From NCBI GenBank assembly GCA_963708245.1, contig OY970201.1:3534001-3598000 (forward strand): a DNA stretch of 64,000 nt, in the 5' to 3' direction. A program made the position numbers and the translations under genes. Positions 27,526 to 35,649 of this stretch are shown one piece after another. The notes under the pieces are model-generated. The model did no database searches. It was not told the origin of the DNA and saw nothing but the letters and a program-made list of their open reading frames with translations. How positions within the stretch are numbered: position 1 is the stretch's first letter; every line of letters begins with the position of its first letter. The DNA comes from CAVYXK01 sp963708245. Its GTDB lineage: Bacteria; Pseudomonadota; Alphaproteobacteria; Acetobacterales; Acetobacteraceae.

Positions 27526-28383
27526 ATGAGGTCGACGAGCCTGCGTAGGTTTAAGAAATGGGCTGGCGCCGCGTTACGCTGGACCGTTCTGCTGACGATG
27601 GCGACGTGGATCCTGTTTCCCTTCTTTTGGGCAATCAGCTGCTCATTGCGACCAGTAGAGAAACTGTTCACGGTGACGCCGGATTGGCTACCAAGTCCAT
27701 TCACTCTCGATAACTATCGCTGGGCTTTGGATGAGCCGGATTTCCGAATCCCCTTTATGAACTCTTTCATAGTCTCAGGTGCGACAGCGCTCTTCGCTAT
27801 CGGCTTAGGCGTGCTGGCTGCGTTTGGGCTCGCGAGGCTTCGCTATCCCGGCAAACGCGCGATCATCACCGTGATGCTAAGCACACAAATGCTGCCGACT
27901 ATGCTGGTGATCATTCCGATCTTCCTGATTTACGCCAGCACGGGCCTCTACAACACCTATGTGGGTCTCGTGCTGGCATCGACGGCATGGACTCTACCAT
28001 ACGCAGTCCTGCTACTTCGGAGCTTTTTTTCGACTCTGTCGGTTTCGCTGGAGGAGCAGGCGATGGTTGATGGTTGCAGCCGGATCGGCGCGTTCCTTCG
28101 TGTTACCTTGCCGCTCTCAGCAGCAGGCATCGTCGCGGTCTCTGTATACGTCTTCATCTGGACCTGGGGCGACATGCTGTTCCCACTCATCCTGGCCAAG
28201 AACATTGATCGCCAAACCGCAGCGCTGAGCCTTTTTAATATGATGCAGAGCACGCGGGGCGCTACTAACTACAGTGGGTTACTGGCTGCCGGGGTAATTT
28301 TTACGCTTCCCGCTGTGGTGCTATTCATGCTTTTGCAACGGCAACTCGTCGAAGGTCTGACCGCCGGCTCGCTAAAGGAATAA
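27526..28383 (+). CDS. ABC importer permease, MalG type
   Basis: The 285-residue permease has six membrane helices (first TMATWILFPFFWAISCSL) and the EAA loop EQAMVDGCSRIGAFLRVTLPLSAAG near residue 180. It forms the membrane pair with the MalF-type protein 11 bases upstream. A 15-bp hairpin follows 15 bases after the stop and probably ends the transcript. Confidence 0.9.
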   Translation: MRSTSLRRFKKWAGAALRWTVLLTMATWILFPFFWAISCSLRPVEKLFTVTPDWLPSPFTLDNYRWALDEPDFRIPFMNSFIVSGATALFAIGLGVLAAFGLARLRYPGKRAIITVMLSTQMLPTMLVIIPIFLIYASTGLYNTYVGLVLASTAWTLPYAVLLLRSFFSTLSVSLEEQAMVDGCSRIGAFLRVTLPLSAAGIVAVSVYVFIWTWGDMLFPLILAKNIDRQTAALSLFNMMQSTRGATNYSGLLAAGVIFTLPAVVLFMLLQRQLVEGLTAGSLKE

Positions 28384-28398
28384 TCCGCCTCCTCACGT

Positions 28399-28440
28399 AA
28401 TTGCTTGTATGGGGCCTTTCGCTGTCCCATACAAGCAATT
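28399..28440 (+). terminator. 15-bp perfect stem-loop after the importer operon
   Basis: AATTGCTTGTATGGG (28399-28413) pairs with 28426-28440 around a 12-nt loop. No clear T-run follows, so it may be an operator or processing stop for the upstream operon rather than a standard intrinsic terminator. It also lies upstream of the FadR-type regulator gene. Confidence 0.55.
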
Positions 28441-28628
28441 GCCCCTCACCATCAAACTTCTTGCCTTTACCAGAGGCACTACAGAAAATGCAAAATCAAT
28501 TCGTCAGACAAACCTGCCCAGGCGAAGGTGTTATTCCATGACCGGCGTGGTGAGCAGACCCAACCGTCAGGCGAAGGCCTGGACGATCGAATCGCATGCC
28601 GCTTCACCCGATTCGCGCGCGGCCTGAG

Positions 28629-29387
28629 ATGGCCGACCACAACCCTCTTGGCTTTCGCCCAGCGCGACGTGAGGCCGTCTCTCAGATTGTCCTCGACCAA
28701 CTGCTCGGTGAAATTCGTGCTGGAAGCTTGAGGCCGGGTGACCGATTGCCGACCGAGAGTGAGCTCATGCGGCTTTTCGAAGTCGGCCGGTCCAGCGTCC
28801 GAGAGGCCCTTCGCGGTCTTATCACTCTCGGACTAATAGAAACGAAGCCTGGCCGCGGCGCAATCATTCGCCATGGCGCTGTGAGCCCACTCGCCGGCGT
28901 GGGTTTTCGCGTCAGCGTAGAGCAGCTTAATACTCGCGCACTATTGGACTTGCTTGAGGTCCGAGAAGCCCTCGAAGGCCAGGCGGCGGAGTATGCCGCC
29001 CGACGTGCTACCTCGGCCGAAATAAAGCAACTTCGGCTCCTTCAAGCCGCGGTAGAGCGGGATATTCGGCGTGGGCGGACCTACTTCAGAACCAATGCAG
29101 CTTTACACACAGGGATTGCACGCACCGCACGCAACAGTGTCCTTACAGAATCGATTCGCCTCCTAGCCGGCCAAGTCCGCGGTTATCGAGAGCGATTGAT
29201 GCGAGAGGTGCCTAACATGCCACAGCAGGACATCATGGAACACCGCGCGATCGTTGGTGCAATCGCCGCCCGCGCCCCCGAGAAAGCGCGCGAGGCAATG
29301 GTTGCTCATATCCGTAGTTTCTCCAAATTGGTCTCTGCACTGACCTATGCGCACGAGCCTCCCACCGCTGGCCGGAGGCTCAAATGA
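28629..29387 (+). CDS. GntR/FadR-family transcriptional regulator
   Basis: The 252-residue protein starts at ATG 28629 (MADHNPLGF). The winged helix is at about 10-80: RLPTESELMRLFEVGRSSVREALRGLITLGLIETKPGRG. The C-terminal FCD domain (about 100-235) has LLEVREALEGQAAEYAARRA, HTGIARTARNSVL and MEHRAIVGAIAAR, whose Asp/His residues usually bind a metal and an organic-acid ligand. As the last gene of the PhyH-PLP-ABC block it is the likely regulator of that block. The 28441-28628 spacer has no gene. Confidence 0.9.
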   Translation: MADHNPLGFRPARREAVSQIVLDQLLGEIRAGSLRPGDRLPTESELMRLFEVGRSSVREALRGLITLGLIETKPGRGAIIRHGAVSPLAGVGFRVSVEQLNTRALLDLLEVREALEGQAAEYAARRATSAEIKQLRLLQAAVERDIRRGRTYFRTNAALHTGIARTARNSVLTESIRLLAGQVRGYRERLMREVPNMPQQDIMEHRAIVGAIAARAPEKAREAMVAHIRSFSKLVSALTYAHEPPTAGRRLK

Positions 29388-29472
29388 AGGACCAACTCAC
29401 AATGGCTCTCTTGCAAACTGGCGGCGTCCTATCCTCATCCTCCCGGCCTTCTGATGAGGTGAGGGCGGCGCG

Positions 29473-30060
29473 ATGGCCGGGTTCCCGGGGTTGGGCGAAC
29501 TGTTTGAGGGTCGCCACTTTGATCGCGCGATCATCATCTTGTGTGCGATGTGGTACCTGCGCTTCAAGCTCGGCTTCCGAGAATTGGTGAAGATGATGGC
29601 TGAGTGCGGCCTCTCGATGGCGCTCACCACCATCATGCGCTGGGTGCATCACTATGCTCCTGAAATTCGAGCGTCGTTGGAACGGGTTCGCGCGGCCTAC
29701 CGGGCCTTCGTTGCGCGACGACGAGACCTACGTGAAGATCCGGTCTACTTGTATAGAGCGGTAGACCGTGAGGGAATGGCTGTCAACTATCGCCTCAGCA
29801 CCAGGCGCGATGTCGCTGCGGCGAAGGCGTTCTTTCGCAAGGCCATGAAAGGTCAGGGGTCGACCCCACGGACCATCACATTGGCATCGCATCGCACTGT
29901 GCGCGAGATGAAATCTGATGGTCAGATGCCCGTCTCCACGAAGCTGCGCTCCTCGCGACGTGAAGCTTCGCATGGGTGCAATAATGTGCTTCAAGCAATC
30001 CAGGACCGCGCCGGCCACAATCGCCGGCAATCCCCAGCTCATGGGCGAACTATCCTAGCG
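29473..30060 (+). pseudogene. IS6-family transposase, internally decayed
   Basis: The frame shows FEGRHFDRAIIILCAMWYLRFKLGFRELVKMMAE and TTIMRWVHHYAPEI as in IS6 transposases. The DETYVKIR box (first catalytic Asp) is present in DNA near 29730 but out of frame. Later VYLYRAVDREGMAVNYRLSTRRDVAAAKAFFRKAMKGQ and ASHRTVREMKSDGQMP resume, while the final Asp/Glu part with SRTGPMLGFK is degraded. It lies between the first importer block and the second. Confidence 0.8.
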
Positions 30061-30076
30061 GGATGAGGTGTCAGCA

Positions 30077-30907
30077 ATGATGCGGTCGCTAGTTCCACGA
30101 ATTCGATCTCTGCTTGCTATCGGTGCTTTCGCTGGCGCCATAGCAGTGGGTTGCGGTAGCGCGACGAGTGACGCTGCAGACGCACCCTCAATCCTCGACG
30201 ACGTCATCAGCTCCAAGGTTTTGAAGGTTGCGACTTATGCAGACGACGCGCCCTGGAGCTCCTATGACTCCAACAACCGGCTTGTCGGGTTCGACATCGA
30301 CATTGTGAATATGCTAGCGACCGATTTAGGAGCCAAGGTAGAGTGGTCGATTCTGCCCAATTCCGCTGCGCGGATCAGCGCGCTGCAGTCCGGTGCCGTT
30401 CAACTTGTTGCCGCAAACTACACTCTGACAGCGCAACGAGCGCTCTCGGTGTCGTTCTCGACGCCCTACGCTGCCGAGCAAGAGATCCTCGCTGTCAGCA
30501 ACAAATACCCAAACGTTAAAACTTACCATGACTTAACGAGTGCCAATAGGTGTGCGATTGTCACTGGCTCCACTCAGGAAGCATTGGCGCAGCTGGCCCC
30601 TCAAGCGCAATTCATTCACTTCCAAGACCTCGCGGCAGAGACCGCCGCGCTTCAATCAGGGCAAGCCGATTGCGTAATGGAGAACAAAGACTTCATTGAC
30701 AACCTTGTTGCGAAGAATCCGAACATTCTCGAGGGAGGAGTGGCACAGGTGGGCCTAATCTCCCTAGCTTCGCCGCGGGACGATTTGGTGTGGCTCAACT
30801 GGCTTAATCAGGCGATCGAATATCATGGGGCCCACCAGGATATTCAAATTTTGTATGCGAAGTGGTTCAAGGGCGCCGCGATGCCGCATGCCCTCCCGAA
30901 CTTCTAG
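30077..30907 (+). CDS. Polar amino-acid-type ABC binding protein (SBP family 3)
   Basis: ATG 30077 is preceded by a GA-rich stretch (GATGAGG). An export signal runs to about residue 25 (LLAIGAFAGAIAVGCGSA), where VGC could be a lipobox. The mature part has VLKVATYADDAPWSSYDSNNRLVGFDIDIVNMLATDLG, RISALQSGAVQLVAANYTLT and DCVMENKDF, the two-lobed amino-acid binding fold. About 276 residues is normal. With the next three genes it makes a complete importer (SBP-permease-permease-ATPase); the ligand is unknown. Confidence 0.9.
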   Translation: MMRSLVPRIRSLLAIGAFAGAIAVGCGSATSDAADAPSILDDVISSKVLKVATYADDAPWSSYDSNNRLVGFDIDIVNMLATDLGAKVEWSILPNSAARISALQSGAVQLVAANYTLTAQRALSVSFSTPYAAEQEILAVSNKYPNVKTYHDLTSANRCAIVTGSTQEALAQLAPQAQFIHFQDLAAETAALQSGQADCVMENKDFIDNLVAKNPNILEGGVAQVGLISLASPRDDLVWLNWLNQAIEYHGAHQDIQILYAKWFKGAAMPHALPNF

Positions 30908-30949
30908 TCCGACTGACAGCGCGCGAAGCGAAGATGGGAGGTCCATAGC

Positions 30950-31666
30950 GTGGGCTTTCGACCCTCGGTCGTTCTCGACAATGCAGGCTTTTTGCTGGAC
31001 GGAGTGTCATTAACAATAGCGCTGAGTTTGTCATCGATAGCTATTGGTCTAGTCCTAGGGACACTCGGGGCGACGCTGCGGGGAACACGCATCCTACCGA
31101 TCAGACTACTGGTGGCCGGATATGTGGAGATCTTTCGGTCGACTCCGTCACTCGTCCAACTATATCTCTTCTTCTTTGGATTGCCGTCAGTCGGCATCCG
31201 ACTCGACCCTCTGCCCGCCTCCCTGCTATCGCTAAGCCTGTATACGGGCGCCTATTGCACCGAGATTCTTCGCGCTGGAATTGAAAACGTCCCCTTTGGA
31301 CAGGTGATGGCTTCCCGGTCAATCGGCCTAACCGAGTGGCAAACATTTCGGCACGTTGTGGTACCGCAGGCGGTGCGCGCCGTGATGCCTCCTCTAGCTA
31401 GCCAGGTTATCGATACGACGCTTACGTCGAGCCTAGCAAGCCTGGTGGGGCTATATGAAGTGACCCAACAGGCAGTCATTCTCGTGTCGAGAACGTTTCG
31501 TCCTTTCGAAATTTACTTGGCACTTGGGGCGATTTATCTCACGCTCACGATTGTTCTCGTCGTGGCGTTTAATGCAATCGAAAGGTACTTCGGCATTCGG
31601 AGGCGGATCCACATCCTCCCCGTCGACGTTGAAGCTGCGCTGCACGCCGCAGTCGGCAGGAAATAG
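30950..31666 (+). CDS. Amino-acid ABC permease (HisMQ type), first
   Basis: GTG 30950 opens MGFRPSVVLDNAGFLLDGVSLTI-like sequence. The 238-residue protein has four to five helices, the YVEIFRSTPSLVQLYLFFFGLP block typical of HisM/HisQ permeases, and the EAA-type loop ASRSIGLTEWQTFRHVVVPQAVRAVMPP near 123-150. The C-terminal 25 residues form a basic tail. It lies 42 bases after the binding protein and 7 bases before the second permease. Confidence 0.9.
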   Translation: MGFRPSVVLDNAGFLLDGVSLTIALSLSSIAIGLVLGTLGATLRGTRILPIRLLVAGYVEIFRSTPSLVQLYLFFFGLPSVGIRLDPLPASLLSLSLYTGAYCTEILRAGIENVPFGQVMASRSIGLTEWQTFRHVVVPQAVRAVMPPLASQVIDTTLTSSLASLVGLYEVTQQAVILVSRTFRPFEIYLALGAIYLTLTIVLVVAFNAIERYFGIRRRIHILPVDVEAALHAAVGRK

Positions 31667-31673
31667 CCGCTCG

Positions 31674-32333
31674 ATGGTGGGGCTATCCGAAGCCGACTTT
31701 GCTCTTTTCTTGCAAGGAGCTCTAGCAGCTCTTGCCTTGTTTGCGGCATCCGCCTTGTCTGGTGTCGCTATTGGGGTTCCACTCGGGCTTCTGCGCTCGG
31801 GAGGACCAACGCCTGTGACGCGCTTCCTGCGTCCGCTTGCAACTGGCTATTCCGCGATTTTCCGCGGCGTGCCACTGATTGTGCAATTCCTTTACATCTT
31901 CTACGCCCCATATGCCTTCGGGCTCCGGCTCGATCGCTTCCCGGCGTCAGTACTCGCGCTCTCGGGCTACGCATCGGCCTCGATATCGGAGATCGTCAAA
32001 GCCGCAGTCGACTCGGTCCCCGGAGGTCAGTGGCTGGCTGCACGATCCATTGGAATGACCTATCCCCAGATAATGCGCTATGTCGCTGGACCGCAGAGTT
32101 TGGCCATTGCAATACCACCCAGTGTTGGCTTCGCGGCCCAACTAGTTAAGGGGACCTCTATCGCGTCGGTTGTCGGTATCTTCGAGCTGACCTTTGCGGG
32201 TTCAGTCGTCGCCAATAGGACTGGCGAGCCACTGCTTGCGTATATGGCCGTCGGGGCATGCTACTTCGTGCTGGCGTTTCCATTGTCCCTTCTCGGGCGG
32301 CATCTAGAGAAGAGAGTGCGCGTCCGTGGGTAA
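31674..32333 (+). CDS. Amino-acid ABC permease (HisMQ type), second
   Basis: ATG 31674 starts MVGLSEADFALFLQGALAAL. The 219-residue permease contains YSAIFRGVPLIVQFLYIFYAPYAFG and the loop ARSIGMTYPQIMRYVAGPQSLAIAIPP. Its last 8 bases overlap the ATPase start, showing translational coupling. It would pair with the preceding permease. Confidence 0.9.
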   Translation: MVGLSEADFALFLQGALAALALFAASALSGVAIGVPLGLLRSGGPTPVTRFLRPLATGYSAIFRGVPLIVQFLYIFYAPYAFGLRLDRFPASVLALSGYASASISEIVKAAVDSVPGGQWLAARSIGMTYPQIMRYVAGPQSLAIAIPPSVGFAAQLVKGTSIASVVGIFELTFAGSVVANRTGEPLLAYMAVGACYFVLAFPLSLLGRHLEKRVRVRG

Positions 32334-33075
32334 GAGCGATCCACTCCTTCAAATACGGAATGTCCACAAGTGGTACAGACGCCTTGAGGTTCTGAAAGGT
32401 GTTTCGGGGAACGTCCACGTTGGCGAGCGAGTTGTCATAATTGGACGAAGCGGTTCTGGGAAAAGTACACTGCTCCGCTGCGTGAATGGCCTCGAGTCCA
32501 TCGACAAAGGCAGCATCATCTTTGAAGGCTTAGATGTGTCGCCCACGAGACCAGGAATCCAAACCATCCGAGCGAAGATTGGCTTCGTATTCCAGAGCTT
32601 CAATCTGTTCCCACACCTTACAGCGCTCGAGAATGCTGCCCTTGGACCGCGTGTCGTCAAGCGGCTTGGGCGGGACACGGCGCGAGACCGGGCGGTAGAG
32701 GCACTTCGTTCTGTCGGGCTTGTGGACAAGATTAACTCCATGCCAGACGAGCTATCTGGTGGCCAACAGCAGCGTGTTGCTATAGCGCGATCGCTCGCGA
32801 TGGACCCTCAGATGATGCTATTCGATGAACCTACATCCGCACTTGATCCGGAGCTCATTGGCGAAGTGCTGCTAGTAATCCGCGATCTTGCGCGCGCCGG
32901 AATGACGATGCTTCTTGTGACCCACGAGATGCGATTTGCGCGGCAGGTTGCGGATCGCATCCTGTTTATAGATGGTGGGTCGATCATGATGGACGCGCCG
33001 CCCGAGCAAGCATTCAGTCGTGACGCTCCAGAGTCGGTTCGTGCGTTTCTGAGGCAGACCGAGCATGAGATCTAA
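32326..33075 (+). CDS. Amino-acid ABC importer ATPase (GlnQ/HisP type)
   Basis: GTG 32326 lies inside the end of the permease gene. The 249 residues carry Walker A GRSGSGKSTLL (41-51), the Q-loop FVFQSFNLFPHL, signature LSGGQQQRVAIARSLA, Walker B MMLFDEPTSALD and the H-loop VTHEM, all intact. It completes the importer. The IS5-family copy starts 42 bases after its stop. Confidence 0.95.
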   Translation: MGKSDPLLQIRNVHKWYRRLEVLKGVSGNVHVGERVVIIGRSGSGKSTLLRCVNGLESIDKGSIIFEGLDVSPTRPGIQTIRAKIGFVFQSFNLFPHLTALENAALGPRVVKRLGRDTARDRAVEALRSVGLVDKINSMPDELSGGQQQRVAIARSLAMDPQMMLFDEPTSALDPELIGEVLLVIRDLARAGMTMLLVTHEMRFARQVADRILFIDGGSIMMDAPPEQAFSRDAPESVRAFLRQTEHEI

Positions 33076-33226
33076 CCCGAGCTTCCCTCTTCGCAAAAAT
33101 CATGAACGAATAGTTAGTGTCCGTCCGGGAACAAATTGAGTTTTTAGAATCGCTTAGCGGGTCACCCTTGAAGCCATTGAATCGCCTGTGATTTTCTCTC
33201 CCCCGAGCATCGATTCGGAGGACTGG

Positions 33227-33712
33227 ATGTGGACCAAGGAGAACCGGACGCGGTACGACCGCACCCGACTGCGCTATGAGAGCGATCTGACTGATGCCGA
33301 ATGGGCCGAGGTGGAACCATTGATCCCCCCGGCCAAGCCGGGCGGCAACAAGCGGAGCGTTGATATCCGCCAGGTGGTGAACGGCGTGATGTATGTGCTG
33401 AGCACCGGCTGCCAATGGCGGGCGATCCCCAAGGACCTGCCGCCGCGGAGCACAGTGCACGACTATCTGGAACGATGGACCTGGGACGGCACGCTGGAGC
33501 GACTGCATCACGCATTGTATGTGAAATGTCGTGAGCAGGCCTCGCGAGAGGCCAGCCCGACCGCCGCGGTGATTGATGCGCAGAGCGTGAAGAGCGCCGA
33601 AAAAGGGGGGCCTCGATCGATCCGCATGGGTATGATGCGGGGAAGAAGATCAAGGGCAAGAAGCGGCACGTCCTGGTCGATACCCAGGGTTTGCTGCTAC
33701 AGGCCATCGTGA
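33227..33712 (+). CDS. IS5-family transposase, first frame (OrfA)
   Basis: ATG 33227 reads MWTKENRTRYDRTRLRYESD. Typical blocks are LTDAEWAEVEPLIPPAKPGG, VNGVMYVLSTGCQWRAIPKDLPP, and AAVIDAQSVKSAEKGG with the first catalytic Asp. Reading continues past an A5G6 run (33600-33610) into unrelated residues; a -1 shift in this run joins OrfB (GYDAGKKIKGKKRHVLVDTQG). The same run is conserved in the other copy, which argues for programmed slippage rather than decay. Confidence 0.9.
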   Translation: MWTKENRTRYDRTRLRYESDLTDAEWAEVEPLIPPAKPGGNKRSVDIRQVVNGVMYVLSTGCQWRAIPKDLPPRSTVHDYLERWTWDGTLERLHHALYVKCREQASREASPTAAVIDAQSVKSAEKGGPRSIRMGMMRGRRSRARSGTSWSIPRVCCYRPS

Positions 33713-34062
33713 CGGCGGCGGACATCCAGGATCGCGATGGCGGCGCCATGCTGCTGGCGACGCTGTTCGGGATGTTTCCGTTCCTGCTGAAGCTTTATGC
33801 CGATGGCGGCTATCAGGGGCGGCGATTCCAGGAGGCGTTGAAGCGTGTCGTGTCGCAGGCCGAGGTGGAGATCGTCAAACGATCTGACCAGGCCAAGGGC
33901 TTTGTCGTGCTACCAAAGCGATGGGTGGTCGAACGCACGCTGGCGTGGCTCAACCGATGTCGTCGACTGGGTAAGGATTGGGAAAATCTCAATGTGAAGG
34001 CGCGTGCCTTTCTGTTGCTCGCTTCCATCCGTCTCATGGTCAGACGGCTATGCAGGAACTAG
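33691..34062 (+). CDS. IS5-family transposase, second frame (OrfB)
   Basis: This 123-residue frame has LLQAIVTAADIQDRDGG, KLYADGGYQGRRFQEAL (second Asp), VKRSDQAKGFVVLPKRWVVERTLAWLNRCRRL (catalytic Glu in VVER-T-x-x-W). The listed start is inside the fused protein; OrfB probably has no start of its own and is made by frameshifting from OrfA, whose true overlap begins near 33610. Confidence 0.9.
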   Translation: MLLQAIVTAADIQDRDGGAMLLATLFGMFPFLLKLYADGGYQGRRFQEALKRVVSQAEVEIVKRSDQAKGFVVLPKRWVVERTLAWLNRCRRLGKDWENLNVKARAFLLLASIRLMVRRLCRN

Positions 34063-34091
34063 CAATGTTCCCGGACAGACTCTTAGAGACT

Positions 34092-34344
34092 CATAGCGTC
34101 GTTTGTCGGATAGACAACGCTAAGGCAGAACGAAAGCGAACGATGCTGTAGCTGGCTGCTCCGTCCCAAAACTGTCCGTTCTGTGAACGCGATCGCCCCG
34201 GCAGATCGCGCTATCGATTTTTCGTCCACAGAATAAGTCCTGCAAGTTGTCACTCGTGCCAAAATGGCCAACCACGGTCACGGGATGCCAGCAGTTCCCA
34301 AAATGTTCGGCCTTAGCGTTGTCTATCTGACAACCGACGCTATG
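34092..34344. repeat. 253-bp segment bounded by 35-bp inverted repeats (MITE-like)
   Basis: The arms at 34092-34126 and 34310-34344 are complementary at 33 of 35 positions (both contain TAGACAACGCTAAGGC or its complement). The 183 bp between encode no supported protein. The right arm may be the left end of the IS66 element that follows, with the left arm a solo terminal repeat, or the whole may be a small non-autonomous element. Confidence 0.75.
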
Positions 34345-34395
34345 ACCTCTTCAAGAGTATCCCTACGGTGACGACCGCCTTCAGCAAGCAAGCAG

Positions 34396-34818
34396 GTGGC
34401 TGCCACAGTGGCAGCCACAGATGGCGAGGCAAGCCCACGGATCGAGATCGTAGGAGAGCGGCGGCGGACGCATGACGCTGGGTTTCGAGCCAAGGTGGTG
34501 GCGGAGTCTGTGCAGCCTGGCGCACGCATCCAGGACGTTGCCCGCCGACACGGGATCTGCCCGAGCCTGGTCTATCGCTGGCGTCGCCTCGCTGCAGCCG
34601 AGACTGCCTGCGGCTCGGGACTGCATCTCTTCCCGGTCCGGATTGCGACTGTTCCGAGCGAGACGCCGGCGGCATCAGAGCCGTTGCCGTCTCGGGTGAT
34701 AACGCCGCGGCGAACGGGGTTGATCGAGATCGAGCTGAGCGGCAGCGTGCGCGTGAGTGTCGACGAAGGAGTGAGCGTGGCGGCACTCCGCCGCGTGCTG
34801 TCGGTGTTGCGCGGATGA
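34396..34818 (+). CDS. tnpA: IS66-family accessory protein TnpA
   Basis: The 140-residue frame reads EIVGERRRTHDAGFRAKVVAESVQPGARIQDVARRHGICPSLVYRWRR (helix-turn-helix, residues 17-65) and ends in IEIELSGSVRVSVDEGVSVAALRRVLSVLRG, which is how IS66 TnpA proteins end. The GTG start lies inside a perfect 11-bp palindrome (34396-34418). The next gene overlaps by four bases. The element's TnpC is absent. Confidence 0.85.
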   Translation: MAATVAATDGEASPRIEIVGERRRTHDAGFRAKVVAESVQPGARIQDVARRHGICPSLVYRWRRLAAAETACGSGLHLFPVRIATVPSETPAASEPLPSRVITPRRTGLIEIELSGSVRVSVDEGVSVAALRRVLSVLRG

Positions 34819-34980
34819 TGATGCCATCCTCGGGCATGCGCGTCTGGCTGGCTGCAGGCACGACCGATATACGTCGCGGGATGAATGGCCTTGCCCTGCA
34901 AGTGCAGCAGTCCCTGCAGCGCAACCCGCACGCCGGCGATGCGTATGTTTTTCGGGGTCGTCGGGGCGGTCGTGCGACAT
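34815..34980 (+). pseudogene. tnpB: IS66 TnpB, truncated after about 50 codons
   Basis: It starts MMMPSSGMRVWLAAGTTDIR, then RGMNGLALQVQQSLQ and AGDAYVFRGRRG, the conserved first half of IS66 TnpB. Similarity stops at about 34975 where the sequence passes directly into a recombinase fragment on the other strand, so the rest of IS66 has been lost by rearrangement. Confidence 0.85.
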
Positions 34981-34995
34981 TCTGCATCTTTCCTA

Positions 34996-35520
34996 TCAGA
35001 AACCTGGTAGGCGCATTGCCTCATCTCGTTGATAATTGTGGTAGACCTTCGGACGCCGGCCTTTGATGCTCTGCACGCCTTCGAGGACTGCGTTAGTTCC
35101 CAATGCGTCGACGGGTACTTTCCATGGCGCTGCCCACATAACCTGAGTGGCTGGCAATATGCCCTCCCGAATGAGTCGATGGACAGAACTGACACAGATG
35201 CCGAGACGTCGTGCCGTATCTTGGACACTGAGTGTCGCGTCAGGGCGGGAGTCGGTGGGACATTGGGCGATCCCGAGCCGCTCGCGCACCTGTCGTACGC
35301 TCACAGTGGTCCAGCTTTCTCCGCCCTCGGTGCGGCTGCGTAGACGGTTCAATGTGATCGCGATCTGCCGGTCGGGCCATTCCGGCGCTGTGCGGGTCTT
35401 TGTGATTGTCCAGGCTTGCCGAACGCGCCCGAGGTCGTGGTCGATGCTGCTGACGCGTGCGTGTCGTAGAGGGGCATGGGCGTAAAGGGCAGGGGGCCGG
35501 CGCTGTCTCGCTCACCTCTA
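34996..35520 (-). pseudogene. C-terminal fragment of a large serine recombinase
   Basis: The minus frame reads VSSIDHDLGRVRQAWTITKTRTAPEWPDRQI, SVRQVRERLGIAQCPTD, LSVQDTARRLGICVSSVHRLIREGILPATQVMWAAPWKVP (helix-turn-helix) and stops after RDEAMRLPGF. This C-terminal pattern belongs to serine recombinases of another subgroup than the one at 12 kb. The catalytic and zinc domains are absent; the frame is open to about 35520 without a start. Confidence 0.6.
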
Positions 35521-35649
35521 GACCCCGTTCCCCATCCGTCTCAAGGCTTGAAAACCGACCCTATTGAGGCGCGGGAAATGCCTCATCGGAGGGGTGTCTC
35601 AGGGTATACCGTAGCGAAGCGCCGAGGCGGTGTCCGGTCTTGGCCGATG

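Larger units (their letters stand above)
33117..34082 (+). mobile_element. IS5-family element copy 1 (966 bp), TTA target duplication
   Basis: Terminal repeats are GTGTCCGTCCGGGAACA (left) and, reversed, GAGTCTGTCCGGGAACA (right). The flanks are TTA at 33114-33116 and 34083-34085, the 3-bp YWA/TNA-type duplication of this family. A second copy of identical length lies at 54174-55139 and differs by only a few bases, so the element moved recently. Confidence 0.92.
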
